NCBI GenBank assembly: GCA_031763025.1 | Contig: JASSKH010000012.1 | Span: forward strand, 2,108,001-2,172,000 | Direction: 5' to 3' | DNA length: 64,000 nucleotides | Source of the DNA: Macrocystis pyrifera | Taxonomy: Eukaryota; Sar; Phaeophyceae; Laminariales; Laminariaceae | In this document: positions 41,601 through 47,991 of the stretch, in pieces | Layout: each line of letters opens with the position of its first letter | How positions within the stretch are numbered: the stretch's first letter is position 1 | Position numbers and translations under genes: made by a program | The notes under the pieces: model-generated | What the model was told of the DNA's origin: nothing | The model's input: the letters and a program-made list of their open reading frames with translations, nothing else | The model's database searches: none

Positions 41601-44231
41601 ACATGGAGGGGCACTACTGTGGTAGCACGCACAACGAAAAATGGCGGCGTTGGGAAGATCTCGTCGACAGCTTTCCATCATAAGACACATCGCCTCGGTG
41701 TTTGCGCCCTCCCCGTTGTCGATAAACTCGGCGTGGAAAATCGCCCGAGGGGATATGCTACCTTTTGCGTGTCTTTACGGTAACCGTGAGCTCCAGCCAG
41801 CCCACAGTCCCACGGATTGCCTCATCGCTTCTTGACTGCCTCACACGCGTCGACCCGTTAGCCTCGCCCCCCCTTGTCCTCGCCCCCCCCGGCGCGTTTT
41901 TTTTTTTTTTTTCGGCTGCGATGTTGACGCAGGTAACGGTGCCCACTCTTCTCGTGCACGGGGCCGAGGACGACATCGCCTACCCGAAAGGGTCGGAAGA
42001 TATGAAGAAGCTGCTGACCTCTTGTACCGCTGCTGATTGTCAGGTACGGCTCCGTGTGTGTGTTTTGTTTATACCAGTTCACGCATCGGACAGATTACGA
42101 TCTACAGATAGACCATCTGTAGATCATCTAGATCCTAGCCCGCAGTTGTGGCATGTTGTGCAGGATCTGTATAGATTAATAGTACAGATCTAGTCCAGGA
42201 AACCTGTCCTCTACCGTGCAGATTGTACGGCTCCCACAAGGCAACCTGAGCTACTGTTGATCGTACAGGTCAGGAACGTGACTGCCCTGAAAAGGTCTAG
42301 TCCATGAACTGTGGGAATCAATTATCTGCTCGAGGTGTAAAAATAGAGACATCTCAGCTGTGAGTTCGAACTGTTTGTCGAAATCCGGATTTTGCAAGCT
42401 TGGTGTGACACTACTGTAGTGATAATTCAATCAAGGAATGCTACGGGGTGTGTAGGATATCGCGAAGAACATAGGTGGTGACTCCCCTCCCCTGGGTGGT
42501 ATGATAGCACCAGAGTCAACAGGGTGATTTACCTTTTGTTGTGAAATAGCATGGTTGTGAATGACTCCCCCGCCTTCTCGTCCGTAAGAATGTAAAACAG
42601 TTGTACTCGTATGCATCATTCCAGGACGATGAACAATCTTATCGTCATCAGTGTTCCTTGAGCTGTCTAACAGTTAGCACTGGCTGGGTCTCTGTGAGTA
42701 ATCCCGGCGACTTGTTACAGTAGTTCCGTAGCGTAGAAAGTCCACTAAAGCCAACTAACCGACTTCGTATTTTATCAATACATCAGACACATCGAGCCAC
42801 ACCACGCGTCAGTTATATAGCCACAAAGACGCTGATACTCCTCAAACTACCGCTCACCAACTAACTTCAATACCTATCCAACTAGTACCTAGTCGGCGAC
42901 TTCTATGTATTCAGCCAACTCACAGTCCTGTGAACAGCTCCTACGCTTTTTAAATCCTCCGGTGGATGGGTAAAATTAAGCTTGACCTTGCTAGTAGTGC
43001 AGCGTACAGAAACCTAAAGCTAACTCGAATTCCAAGTAACTTCTCCCCACAACGAGGGTCCAGTCCTTAAGAGGTTGAGCTATATAAAATGTGTGCCGTG
43101 TGTCAATTTAACTCGTTGCTCCGGTGGTATCAGCAGCCAGCCCCAGCTGCCGATACCTCAAGCGCGTGGGTATGGCGACGCGACCTGATTCCGAGGGGAT
43201 CAGGTGCGGTGGGTAGAATAACAGCGGCGCCATCCACCCTAGCCTCCCAAATGGCGTCAGTGTGAAGGGCTTCCGACGGTGACACAAGCGACACCAACGC
43301 ATGCACGCTGTCCTTTGGTGTTTGTCCCTGTTCCGAATACGGCGCTTGCGTGATCCCTAGGGCCAGCCGGGGTGGTAGATCTGCCGGCGGAGGCACGATA
43401 ACTTATCCATTGTGTGCCCGCAATAAAGTTGGCCGGACTTCACGGTTAGGTAGTTGTTGGATTGGTTGGATGGCGACGTAAACCAACTAGCCGACGTCAC
43501 ACGTTGTTCATACTTTACGAATATAAATAAAACACAATTTGAGCCGAGAACGCGCCAGCCAGACACATCGACCGCAGAAATTCTTAAATACGGCACGCAC
43601 CTAGCTGGTGTACTACCTCAAGCCAGCTAGTATCTAGTCGGCGACTTAGTCAATCCACTCATCAGCCCTGGTGTTCTCACCTCTCTTTTTTGTCAGTTTG
43701 CTGTCGCTTTTGTCGCAAACGCGGCCGCACAAAAGTATTGTACGCTATCTATGGCGGTGAGTAAGGCATGCCTTGGCTGGACGTGACGGCTAGTCATTTG
43801 TTGAAATACAAAGCAACCCAACCAACCGACTTTACCCTTTCTCGACATGAGTACAGTACGAGCAACGAACGCACCAGTCAGGTACGAAGATCAAAAGTCC
43901 GCAAATTACCGCACGCAGCCAACTGCATTACCTCTAGCCAACTAACATATAGTCGGGGACCTACTATAGTCAGCCAACGAACCCTAAATTTTTGACGACA
44001 GTTACAAATATCTGGCTGTAGGAGTTCTTAGCGACAATCAACTTATTAATTTTTGGTTGTCGCGCTCTATCTTGGCCCCTCGCCCCTGCTTTTGTTTTGC
44101 TGCTCGTTTTTTCCCACGCTTCGACGGTGGGAACAAAGGTGTATGAAGGCGTTTCGCACGAGGTTCTGAACCACCAGGAGCATTTCCAGACGGTGGTGGC
44201 GGCGGTCGACAAGCACTGGGAGGCGTCCTAG
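20028..44231 (+). CDS. Monoacylglycerol lipase-like alpha/beta hydrolase, 10 exons
   Basis: Serine hydrolase of the MGL/lysophospholipase family; members cleave the ester bond of monoacylglycerols or lysophospholipids. The exact substrate here is unknown. Exons: 20028-20170, 24721-24779, 25393-25504, 27380-27470, 30781-30919, 32434-32503, 35651-35730, 36458-36591, 41933-42043, 44139-44231. They total 1032 bp, every junction keeps phase, and they give 343 residues plus TAG. In order: N-terminal strand (VWYRKWSPKSKAV, about 53-65), oxyanion region VHGLHSHGGRW (71-81), DHIGHGL (99-105), nucleophile elbow GHSMGS with Ser152, lid region rich in Leu/Arg/Pro (about 183-232), Asp289 in HGAEDD, and His320 in YEGVSHEV. 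The size matches the family (about 300-340). The start is the ATG at 20028; in-frame ATGs at 19857 and 20064 are alternatives. No signal peptide or membrane segment is apparent. Intron 5 has a GC donor. Introns make up about 96 % of the span and are full of transposons. Confidence 0.9.
21566..21670. mobile_element. MITE, TA-targeted, TTACGGGGG ends (copy in intron 1)
   Basis: 105 bp; ends TTACGGGGGGCCATAG and CTATGGACCCCCGTAA form long inverted repeats, with TA duplicated on both sides (21564-21565, 21671-21672). Five copies occur in the window, plus truncated ones. TA targeting suggests a Tc1/mariner-type source; no transposase is present. Confidence 0.88.
21850..22030. repeat. Dispersed repeat with ATGCGACTCGCCCAACA, copy 1
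   Basis: Shares CATGCGACTCGCCCAACA, GCAATGTCTG, CCCGACGTGCTCC, CCCGGCA, GGATGC.AGGGTCTAT and GCCATGCATGA.AT with 44440-44625 and, inverted, with 54478-54562. Function unknown. Confidence 0.8.
22351..22580. mobile_element. Small TIR element, GATAAGACAACAC family, copy 1
   Basis: Ends GGGTGACAAGATAACACCCC and GCTGTCTTATCACACGTG are imperfect inverted repeats. Related copies lie near 29650-29885, 34614-34850 and 41530-41785; all share GCGACGC(G/A)TC and GAAAATC-type blocks. Confidence 0.65.
22604..24365. repeat. Degenerate minisatellite, about 35-bp unit, in intron 1
   Basis: Some 45 irregular units of roughly GTCGATGCAGCAACTCAGAG followed by ATGTAAGCCCTTT, with spacing that varies from about 25 to 45 bp. 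Interrupted by the TTAA MITE at 22829-22924. Units are not identical and there is no constant repeat/variable spacer pattern. Confidence 0.85.
22829..22924. mobile_element. MITE, TTAA-targeted, piggyBac-like (copy 1)
   Basis: TTAA at both ends (22829-22832 and 22921-22924) flanks CCTTTTAGTACTGCAGTCCC...GGGACTGCAGTCCTGAAAGCG, an imperfect palindrome. TTAA target and CCYT-type ends are the hallmarks of piggyBac elements. Two further copies: 30271-30367 and 53617-53714. Confidence 0.88.
24721..24779 (+). CDS. Lipase exon 2
   Basis: Follows a strong acceptor (CACCGTCTGCAG) and ends at C|GTAAGT. Encodes RGSNVWYRKWSPKSKAVAM, equivalent to the strand before the HG oxyanion motif. Confidence 0.85.
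25393..25504 (+). CDS. Lipase exon 3
   Basis: Acceptor GCGGCAG, donor TT|GTGAGT, phases 1 and 2. Encodes the oxyanion-hole region IIVHGLHSHGGRW and the conserved YANDHIGHG. Confidence 0.95.
25882..26052. mobile_element. Small TIR element, TGGTCCCTC family
   Basis: Ends TGGTCCCTCATTAGTGCCG and CGGCACTATCGAGGGACCA are inverted repeats with two mismatches; 171 bp, in intron 3. A related, inverted copy is at 34044-34241. Confidence 0.82.
26150..26530. repeat. Minisatellite, about 70-bp unit, in intron 3
   Basis: Five to six units of TTTTTTCGTCATGTTTCCCC, CTCAAGTTCCGAAAG and GGTTGATGA in constant order. Confidence 0.85.
26587..26888. repeat. (GAT)n-rich microsatellite in intron 3
   Basis: About 300 bp of interrupted GATGAT and GACGAT units; open frames through it are low-complexity. 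Confidence 0.95.
27380..27470 (+). CDS. Lipase exon 4
   Basis: Acceptor GAGGACAG, donor ATG|GTGGGG. Completes GHGL and encodes TAQGPNGG...DDFTEFVEKM, the helix before the nucleophile strand. Confidence 0.9.
29050..29480. repeat. GATCTATNT 9-bp array and parent repeat in intron 4
   Basis: 29214-29465 is an array of GATCTATGT/GATCTATCT nonamers. The flank at 29060-29190 shares CAGGATCTG, GTGCAGAT, ACGGCTCCC and GGCAAC blocks with 42085-42310 and, inverted, with 35945-36170, so the array grew inside one copy of a dispersed family. Confidence 0.85.
29650..29885. mobile_element. Small TIR element, GATAAGACAACAC family, copy 2
   Basis: Starts CACACTAGGGTGGTAGCATA with ACACACCCCCTCGG following, and ends GTGTGTTGTCTTAAGTGTTA. 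Compare 34614-34850. In intron 4. Confidence 0.6.
30271..30367. mobile_element. MITE, TTAA-targeted, piggyBac-like (copy 2)
   Basis: Same inverted-repeat structure as 22829-22924, in intron 4. The left target copy has mutated to TCAA; the right one is TTAA. Confidence 0.85.
30781..30919 (+). CDS. Lipase exon 5 (nucleophile elbow)
   Basis: Acceptor GCGTCCTCAG. Encodes LPVFILGHSMGSLVA with the catalytic Ser, ending KKLVLS plus one base. The only donor that keeps frame with exon 6 is CAG|GCAAGC, a GC donor of near-consensus form. Confidence 0.92.
32434..32503 (+). CDS. Lipase exon 6 (lid start)
   Basis: A 70-bp exon between a strong acceptor (TGTCCCTGCCCCCAG) and donor GAA|GTGAGT. Encodes CPIVPGPSSASPFGLRLLYP and joins in phase on both sides. 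Confidence 0.85.
32634..32851. repeat. (GAT)n microsatellite in intron 6
   Basis: About 218 bp of GATGAT with GAC and GTT interruptions, starting about 130 bp after exon 6. It gives an Asp-rich open frame that is not a gene. Confidence 0.95.
33459..33564. mobile_element. MITE, TA-targeted, TTACGGGGG ends (intron 6)
   Basis: 106 bp, TA at 33457-33458 and 33565-33566. Interior is inverted relative to the copy at 21566. Confidence 0.87.
34044..34241. mobile_element. Small TIR element, TGGTCCCTC family, copy 2
   Basis: Starts TGGTCCCTCTATCGTGCCGC and contains GGGATTAGTGCCGGTTGGTT and GCCGCTACATATAGTGCCGG, the reverse complement of the copy at 25882-26052. The right end is diverged. In intron 6. 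Confidence 0.72.
34614..34850. mobile_element. Small TIR element, GATAAGACAACAC family, copy 3
   Basis: Clearest copy: GATGAGATAACACACCCCCT opens it and AGGGCGTGTTGTGTCTTGAA closes it; both ends continue inward into GATTTT(T/C)C-type sequence in inverted orientation. In intron 6. Confidence 0.68.
35336..35637. repeat. (CCAAC)n array next to lipase exon 7
   Basis: About 300 bp of ACCCA, ACCCT and ACACA pentamer variants, C- and A-rich on this strand and G/T-rich on the other. It ends about 14 bases before the 3' splice site of intron 6. Confidence 0.95.
35651..35730 (+). CDS. Lipase exon 7 (lid)
   Basis: 80 bp, acceptor CCCACGCAG, donor AAG|GTGCAC. Encodes AAMLRRLSGLMARMDPTGPA, typical of the variable lid. 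A CCAAC array ends about 14 bases before the acceptor. Confidence 0.88.
35945..36170. repeat. GATCTAT dispersed repeat, inverted copy (intron 7)
   Basis: Contains TTGCCGGGTGGTAGCCGTG, TTTCCTGGGTTGGATCTGCA and clustered GATCTA motifs, the reverse complement of blocks at 29060-29190. Confidence 0.6.
36458..36591 (+). CDS. Lipase exon 8
   Basis: Acceptor TTGCAAG (AAG type), donor AAG|GTATAA. Encodes ALSKDPSVALEAKVDPLMVK, matching the family pattern of (L/V)S(R/K)DP...DPL. Confidence 0.93.
36989..37232. mobile_element. Small TIR element, AGGGCTGTGAGTT family (intron 8)
   Basis: Starts TAGGGCCGTGAGTTCG and ends GCTAACTCACAGCCCTG. A diverged relative follows at about 37337-37565 and a 3' fragment at 37800-37847. 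Confidence 0.72.
38855..41319 (-). mobile_element. Deleted Ty3/gypsy-like LTR element with an extra inverted LTR
   Basis: LTRs 38855-39247 and 40914-41319 (direct, about 400 bp) flanked by GCTAC at 38850-38854 and 41320-41324. On the minus strand, the right LTR is followed by a primer-binding-site-like TGGCGTCGTCGACAGGAC (about 40894-40911) and the left one is preceded by a purine tract (CAGGGTGGGCTTA). A third LTR copy, inverted, occupies 40037-40430 with its own adjoining 3' leader (39885-40036), making an inverted repeat of about 550 bp per arm around a unique 470-bp centre. A pol remnant on the minus strand near 40550-40700 (VEHFTTTGWAYEQ...PLC) resembles the pol frame at 63480. In lipase intron 8. 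Confidence 0.85.
40037..40430 (+). repeat. Inverted LTR copy within the gypsy-like element
   Basis: Reverse complement of 38855-39247 with scattered differences; starts TGTGATACGG and ends near GGTACTAAT. Confidence 0.85.
41530..41785. mobile_element. Small TIR element, GATAAGACAACAC family, copy 4
   Basis: Starts GAGTGATAAGACAACACACC and contains GGGAAGATCTCGTCGACAGC shared with 34725. It ends about 150 bp before lipase exon 9. Confidence 0.62.
41933..42043 (+). CDS. Lipase exon 9 (catalytic Asp)
   Basis: Phase 0 at both ends; acceptor GACGCAG, donor CAG|GTACGG. Encodes VTVPTLLVHGAEDDIAYPKG; the Asp of GAED is the triad acid by alignment of motif position. Confidence 0.95.
42085..42310. 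repeat. GATCTAT dispersed repeat, copy in intron 9
   Basis: Shares CAGGATCTG, TCCAGGAAA, ACGGCTCCCACAAGGCAACC and GATCGTA blocks with 29060-29190; contains only a few GATCTA units. Confidence 0.6.
42718..43990. repeat. Three AGGGCTGTGAGTT-family copies in intron 9
   Basis: Copies at about 42718-42933, 43436-43672 and 43752-43990 each contain AACCAACTAnCCGAC, GCCAG.CACA or ACGC.CCAGTCAG, and a TAGTCGGCGACTT-like block. Each ends near CAnCCAACTCACAGnCCT or a decayed form of it. Between 42940 and 43430 nothing is recognised. Confidence 0.6.
44139..44231 (+). CDS. Lipase exon 10 (catalytic His, stop)
   Basis: Acceptor AACAAAG, 30 codons and TAG. Encodes VYEGVSHEVLNHQEHF with the triad His, then a C-terminal helix ending HWEAS. 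Confidence 0.93.
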   Translation: MYEGVSHEVLNHQEHFQTVVAAVDKHWEAS

Positions 44232-44383
44232 GCGTCGAAGACACCCCGCCGGTGCGCTCGCCACCTCGCTGCGGGGTTACCGACCCTTTGCCCCCCCCCC
44301 CCCGCTCGCGGTCGAGTTAGATCATTTGGCAGTTACGTACTGTAGTACCCCCCTTGCTGCCTCTGGAATTAACCACAACGGAA

Positions 44384-44389
44384 AATAAA
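44384..44389 (+). promoter_or_regulatory. Possible polyadenylation signal of the lipase gene
   Basis: AATAAA 153 bases after the lipase stop codon. Position is plausible; many algae do not rely on this hexamer, so support is modest. Confidence 0.35.
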
Positions 44390-44439
44390 TTAACTCATCG
44401 AAGCTGTCGTCCATATGCAAGTCCGCCTCATAAACGGTT

Positions 44440-44625
44440 CGCAATAGGATGTAGCTCACTCTCCATGCGACTCGCCCAACACCTCACAACGCTTCGCGCT
44501 TGGTGCAAGCAATGTCTGTTTGGTCGGTGAAACCCCGACGTGCTCCGTCCCGGCATTATAAGGATGCGAGGGTCTATGGTCGTAAGACTGCTGCCATGCA
44601 TGATATCGAGTACCCCCCCCCGCCG
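44440..44625. repeat. Dispersed repeat with ATGCGACTCGCCCAACA, copy 2
   Basis: Second copy of the repeat at 21850-22030, same orientation, with small indels; lies just beyond the presumed lipase 3' end. Confidence 0.8.
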
Positions 44626-46537
44626 CGTGCCTCGCCTCTGCTAAGGGTGTTTAAACCCACCCCCCACTGCTCATCCTAGGGCCACCCGTTATTCGGGTAT
44701 AACGGTAATAGTGTTGGTACGCCCTTGGCAGGTAGCGGCACAAGCTTGCGTTTACGACTACAGCCTTTTTTTTTTCACATAATTTGCTTGGAGTTCGTGT
44801 GGGATACCCTGGTATGTTTCGCGGTAGTAGCAGGGTAAACTACCTACTGCTATCTCTTACTCGTACCTGGGTGGTGGTTGGAAAGTTTACAAGAATGCTT
44901 GGTGCAAATTAAACGTGCAGCTTGCGCGTTGAGTGAACTGCTCGTCGTTATCGACCCGTGCTATTGAAGTTATTGGGGTAGTAGCACTTTTTTTTGTAGA
45001 TCTAAAATAGTTATGGCTGACGGAATGAATTCCTCCAACTGAGGAAGTATACTATAGGTGGAATACAGTACAATTTGTGTTTACTGCTGAAGGTCTTGGG
45101 TCCATGGGATTGTTCAATCACGTTGCACTTTCATTTTTCTCAAGGTCACTTTTTTTGTGAGGTATAGTCTAAAAGCTCCTCATGATGAGGAAGGAGCCCA
45201 AAAAAGTTACATGCTACCGCTACCGCAGCATGCGTCTAGTGTACTGTAGTGGAAAGTGTAGAAGTTCATGTTGGAGGCAGTGCCGCTTGTGCGCTAGATT
45301 TTTGTTGAGTGAAGGTCTTGGTGGATGCTGGAAGTGTCACTAGTGGGGAAGATTTTTTTTAGTGAATGTCTGGGGGGGTGTGTGTGGTATAGACTCTTTT
45401 TGGAGCCCTATTTTAAATTGATGCACTCAGTGAAGAGGGGCATAAATAGCAGCCCTTAACTGCCACCCCGTGTGCATGCTTTTTGAGGTGCGGAAACGTG
45501 AAGTAGTATGACACCAATCTGGCAGGGAATATGATGCACGTTTTAACTATGATCATACTATTACATGGTTGCTATTGGAAGGACGACAACCGAATCTTTA
45601 CATGATTTATCCTAGGATTTATTGTAGAATAGTACACCTCGTGCGAGAGCGATATAGAGCACCGCAAGCAACAGAGTCTACGGTACAGGCTTTGACACAT
45701 TATTTTGTTCGTTCCTAATCATGGACCCTCGGCATTGGGGCGGAGGGGCTGGCCCTAATCTCTAGTTTTAATATAAAACAGGGGTTTATTCTCGGGCAGA
45801 GTGGTATGCATACATACACGAGGTCGAGGATCTCTTATTTACAGTGGTACATGCCCTGACTCTATATCTGTTGCTCGCACACATTGTCAGGAGACGGCCG
45901 GTTAAGCCCTGTGACGGACGGTGGTGTAGACTTGATGTACCAGTTACAGTGTGACGGACGGCGATCTAGGGACTTCAGAGAAAAAAATCGTCGTTTAAAA
46001 TTGACGAATACAGCAACGGCCTCTACGTGGTTGGGGGGGGGTGATACAAATCGAGTGTCTGAATTAGGACGCAAGGAGTCGTACGGCACGGGCGCGATAC
46101 GACCCCACCCGTAGTGCTCGGCGCCCACGCTGCTTGTAGACGGTTGACAACACCCTAGTTGCTGTTGTTTTGGCTATTATCTATCTGGTGGTCTCGAAGG
46201 GCTAGTATACTATTCATAGTCTTAGTGTCGGAACTCCTAAAAAAGGTGTCACCGATGCCTGAAGCGTGCTGTGTACGGACTTGGAAAAATAAATTATGGC
46301 TGACGAGGCTCTTAACCTATTAGTGCTCAACTGAGGAACTATCTGATATTGCTGGAAATCCCTTTCGTGTTCCTTACAATATTATCCGTTGTACACCTAC
46401 AGTGGGTCATGAGATGTGCTTATCTTCGTTTGTTTTGCCAGTTGCCAATGTTTCAGTGCTTGGGTTTGGAACAGAGCTGTTCAAGTAAGAAGCCTCGGAA
46501 AACGGAGGGGCTATGCATGTATTGAGGGGACAACTTG
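44626..46537. other. Spacer; nothing recognised
   Basis: AT-moderate sequence with short poly-T runs and one GAGCTCCTC...GAGGA-type hairpin motif near 45174. No supported exon, RNA or transposon end. Confidence 0.5.
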
Positions 46538-46538
46538 T

Positions 46539-46799
46539 GCGCCGGGTGGTGCACCGCTCGACCTTGCCATGAGGCGCGGGATCAAAAGAAGAAATGGTGT
46601 TGCAAAGTCTCAATTGAAGTTGTGAAGTCAAGGGGCCTCTCATTTCTTTTCCCCGTGACCCTGGAAAATCATCCTAATATATGTTTATGCAACCCATTCG
46701 GGAAAACATAAAACCCACCGCATATTTCCGTCGGTCAATTTGCCGTTTTACAAATCACGCAATCAGCTTAATCAGACTTTGGTACTAGCAAATCCTACA
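46539..46799 (-). repeat. 3' LTR of the older copia element
   Basis: 261 bp; followed on the + strand by the complement of the polypurine tract. Confidence 0.85.
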
Positions 46800-47163
46800 T
46801 TCCCCCTGCTTGTTGCACAGTCATGATAACTTACATTCAATCATAATATCACAAAAAAGTAAAACATGAAGTCGTTCAACCATCATGCATGCTAAATTTC
46901 CAACCTATACTGGCTTTTAAAACCAATGTCATTCCAGTATTATCATGTCAAATTTTGAAGTCCTCAATAGAAAGCAATCAAACCTCAGATAGAATCCAAA
47001 AATCAGTCCAACCAATAATCCGAAAAACCAAAAATCAGACCGTTTCCTATGCGGTTCGATTTTTGAGCTTCAGATTTTGACCCGATCGCTTTTTTATATG
47101 TGAACTTGGCAAATCGAAACAGTCGTTCTACGCGGAAATCAGATTTATTGCGCGTGCTGAGAT

Positions 47164-47643
47164 TCGAGCAAACGCCAAGACCAACTGCTTTTGTTGCGGT
47201 CTGGCGCCGCGAAGAGACGCGCTGGGTGCGCTGCCCTGCGGGTAGGACCCAAGCGTCCGAGCCAAGGCTGACTGCCTATGGTCTGGCGGCGAAGAGACGT
47301 GGCGCGTGCGCTAGAGTCAAGCTGTCTTGGTATTTTGTGTTTCAAAATGTGCCTGACTGCTGCTGCTGTACAGCAGTGTAGTCTACGAGTACGTATCCAC
47401 GGAGAGGTGCGTACCGAGGGCGCTTCTCTTGGTCTCTAGGCCCGAGCCCGCGCCATCCGACTGTAGTCTTGCCACGGAGGGACGCGCCGCCCGCGCGTCG
47501 GGCGCGAAGCAACGTCACTATACAGCTGTGTCACCATCCAACTCATCGATCGTTCTGCTGCTGTTTGCTGTCGTGGATAACATTTTGAATTTAGAGAGCA
47601 TGCCATTTTTTTATCTGAGAATCTGATGACCCAAGTCGTCGGA
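47164..47643 (+). repeat. Dispersed repeat R1, copy 2
   Basis: Matches 8751-9275 along its full length, with a shorter CTG tract. Confidence 0.8.
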
Positions 47644-47677
47644 GCCAAAATCCGACGACTTGGGTCATCGGATTCTC
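47617..47677. repeat. 27-bp inverted repeat with 7-bp loop
   Basis: Arms 47617-47643 (GAGAATCTGATGACCCAAGT...) and 47651-47677 pair with one mismatch around GCCAAAA; at the right edge of R1 copy 2. Confidence 0.95.
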
Positions 47678-47991
47678 AAATCGAAATTTTTCCGGTCGGA
47701 TTTTGCATGATTGGACTGCATAAGCAGGGTCATTCGTTCTTGAGATAGAAAAATATAAATCTGAAGCTCGAAATCGAACCCCATAGGAAACAGCCTCAGC
47801 GTCGAAAAAGTCAAAAACCGTAAAATCAAAAGTCAGTCAAACCGAAAAAATAAAAACAGCAAAAATCAGTCGAATCAAAAGTCCGAAAAACCAAAAATCA
47901 ATCGAAGCAAAAATCCGAAAAAAAACCAAAAATCAATCGAAACCAAAAAATCAGTCCCCATGGCATACATTCAGCATTTCCAGCAATAAAA

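Larger units (their letters stand above)
46960..47960. mobile_element. Element with inverted arms enclosing repeat R1
   Basis: GTTTCCTATGCGGTTCGATT then TTTGAGCTTCAG (47042-47073) is the inverse of CTGAAGCTCGAAATCGAACC then CCATAGGAAAC (47762-47792). Both arms sit in CCAAAAATCAGTC-rich sequence, and R1 copy 2 (47164-47643) lies between them. It appears nested in the 3' non-coding part of the copia element. Confidence 0.6.
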
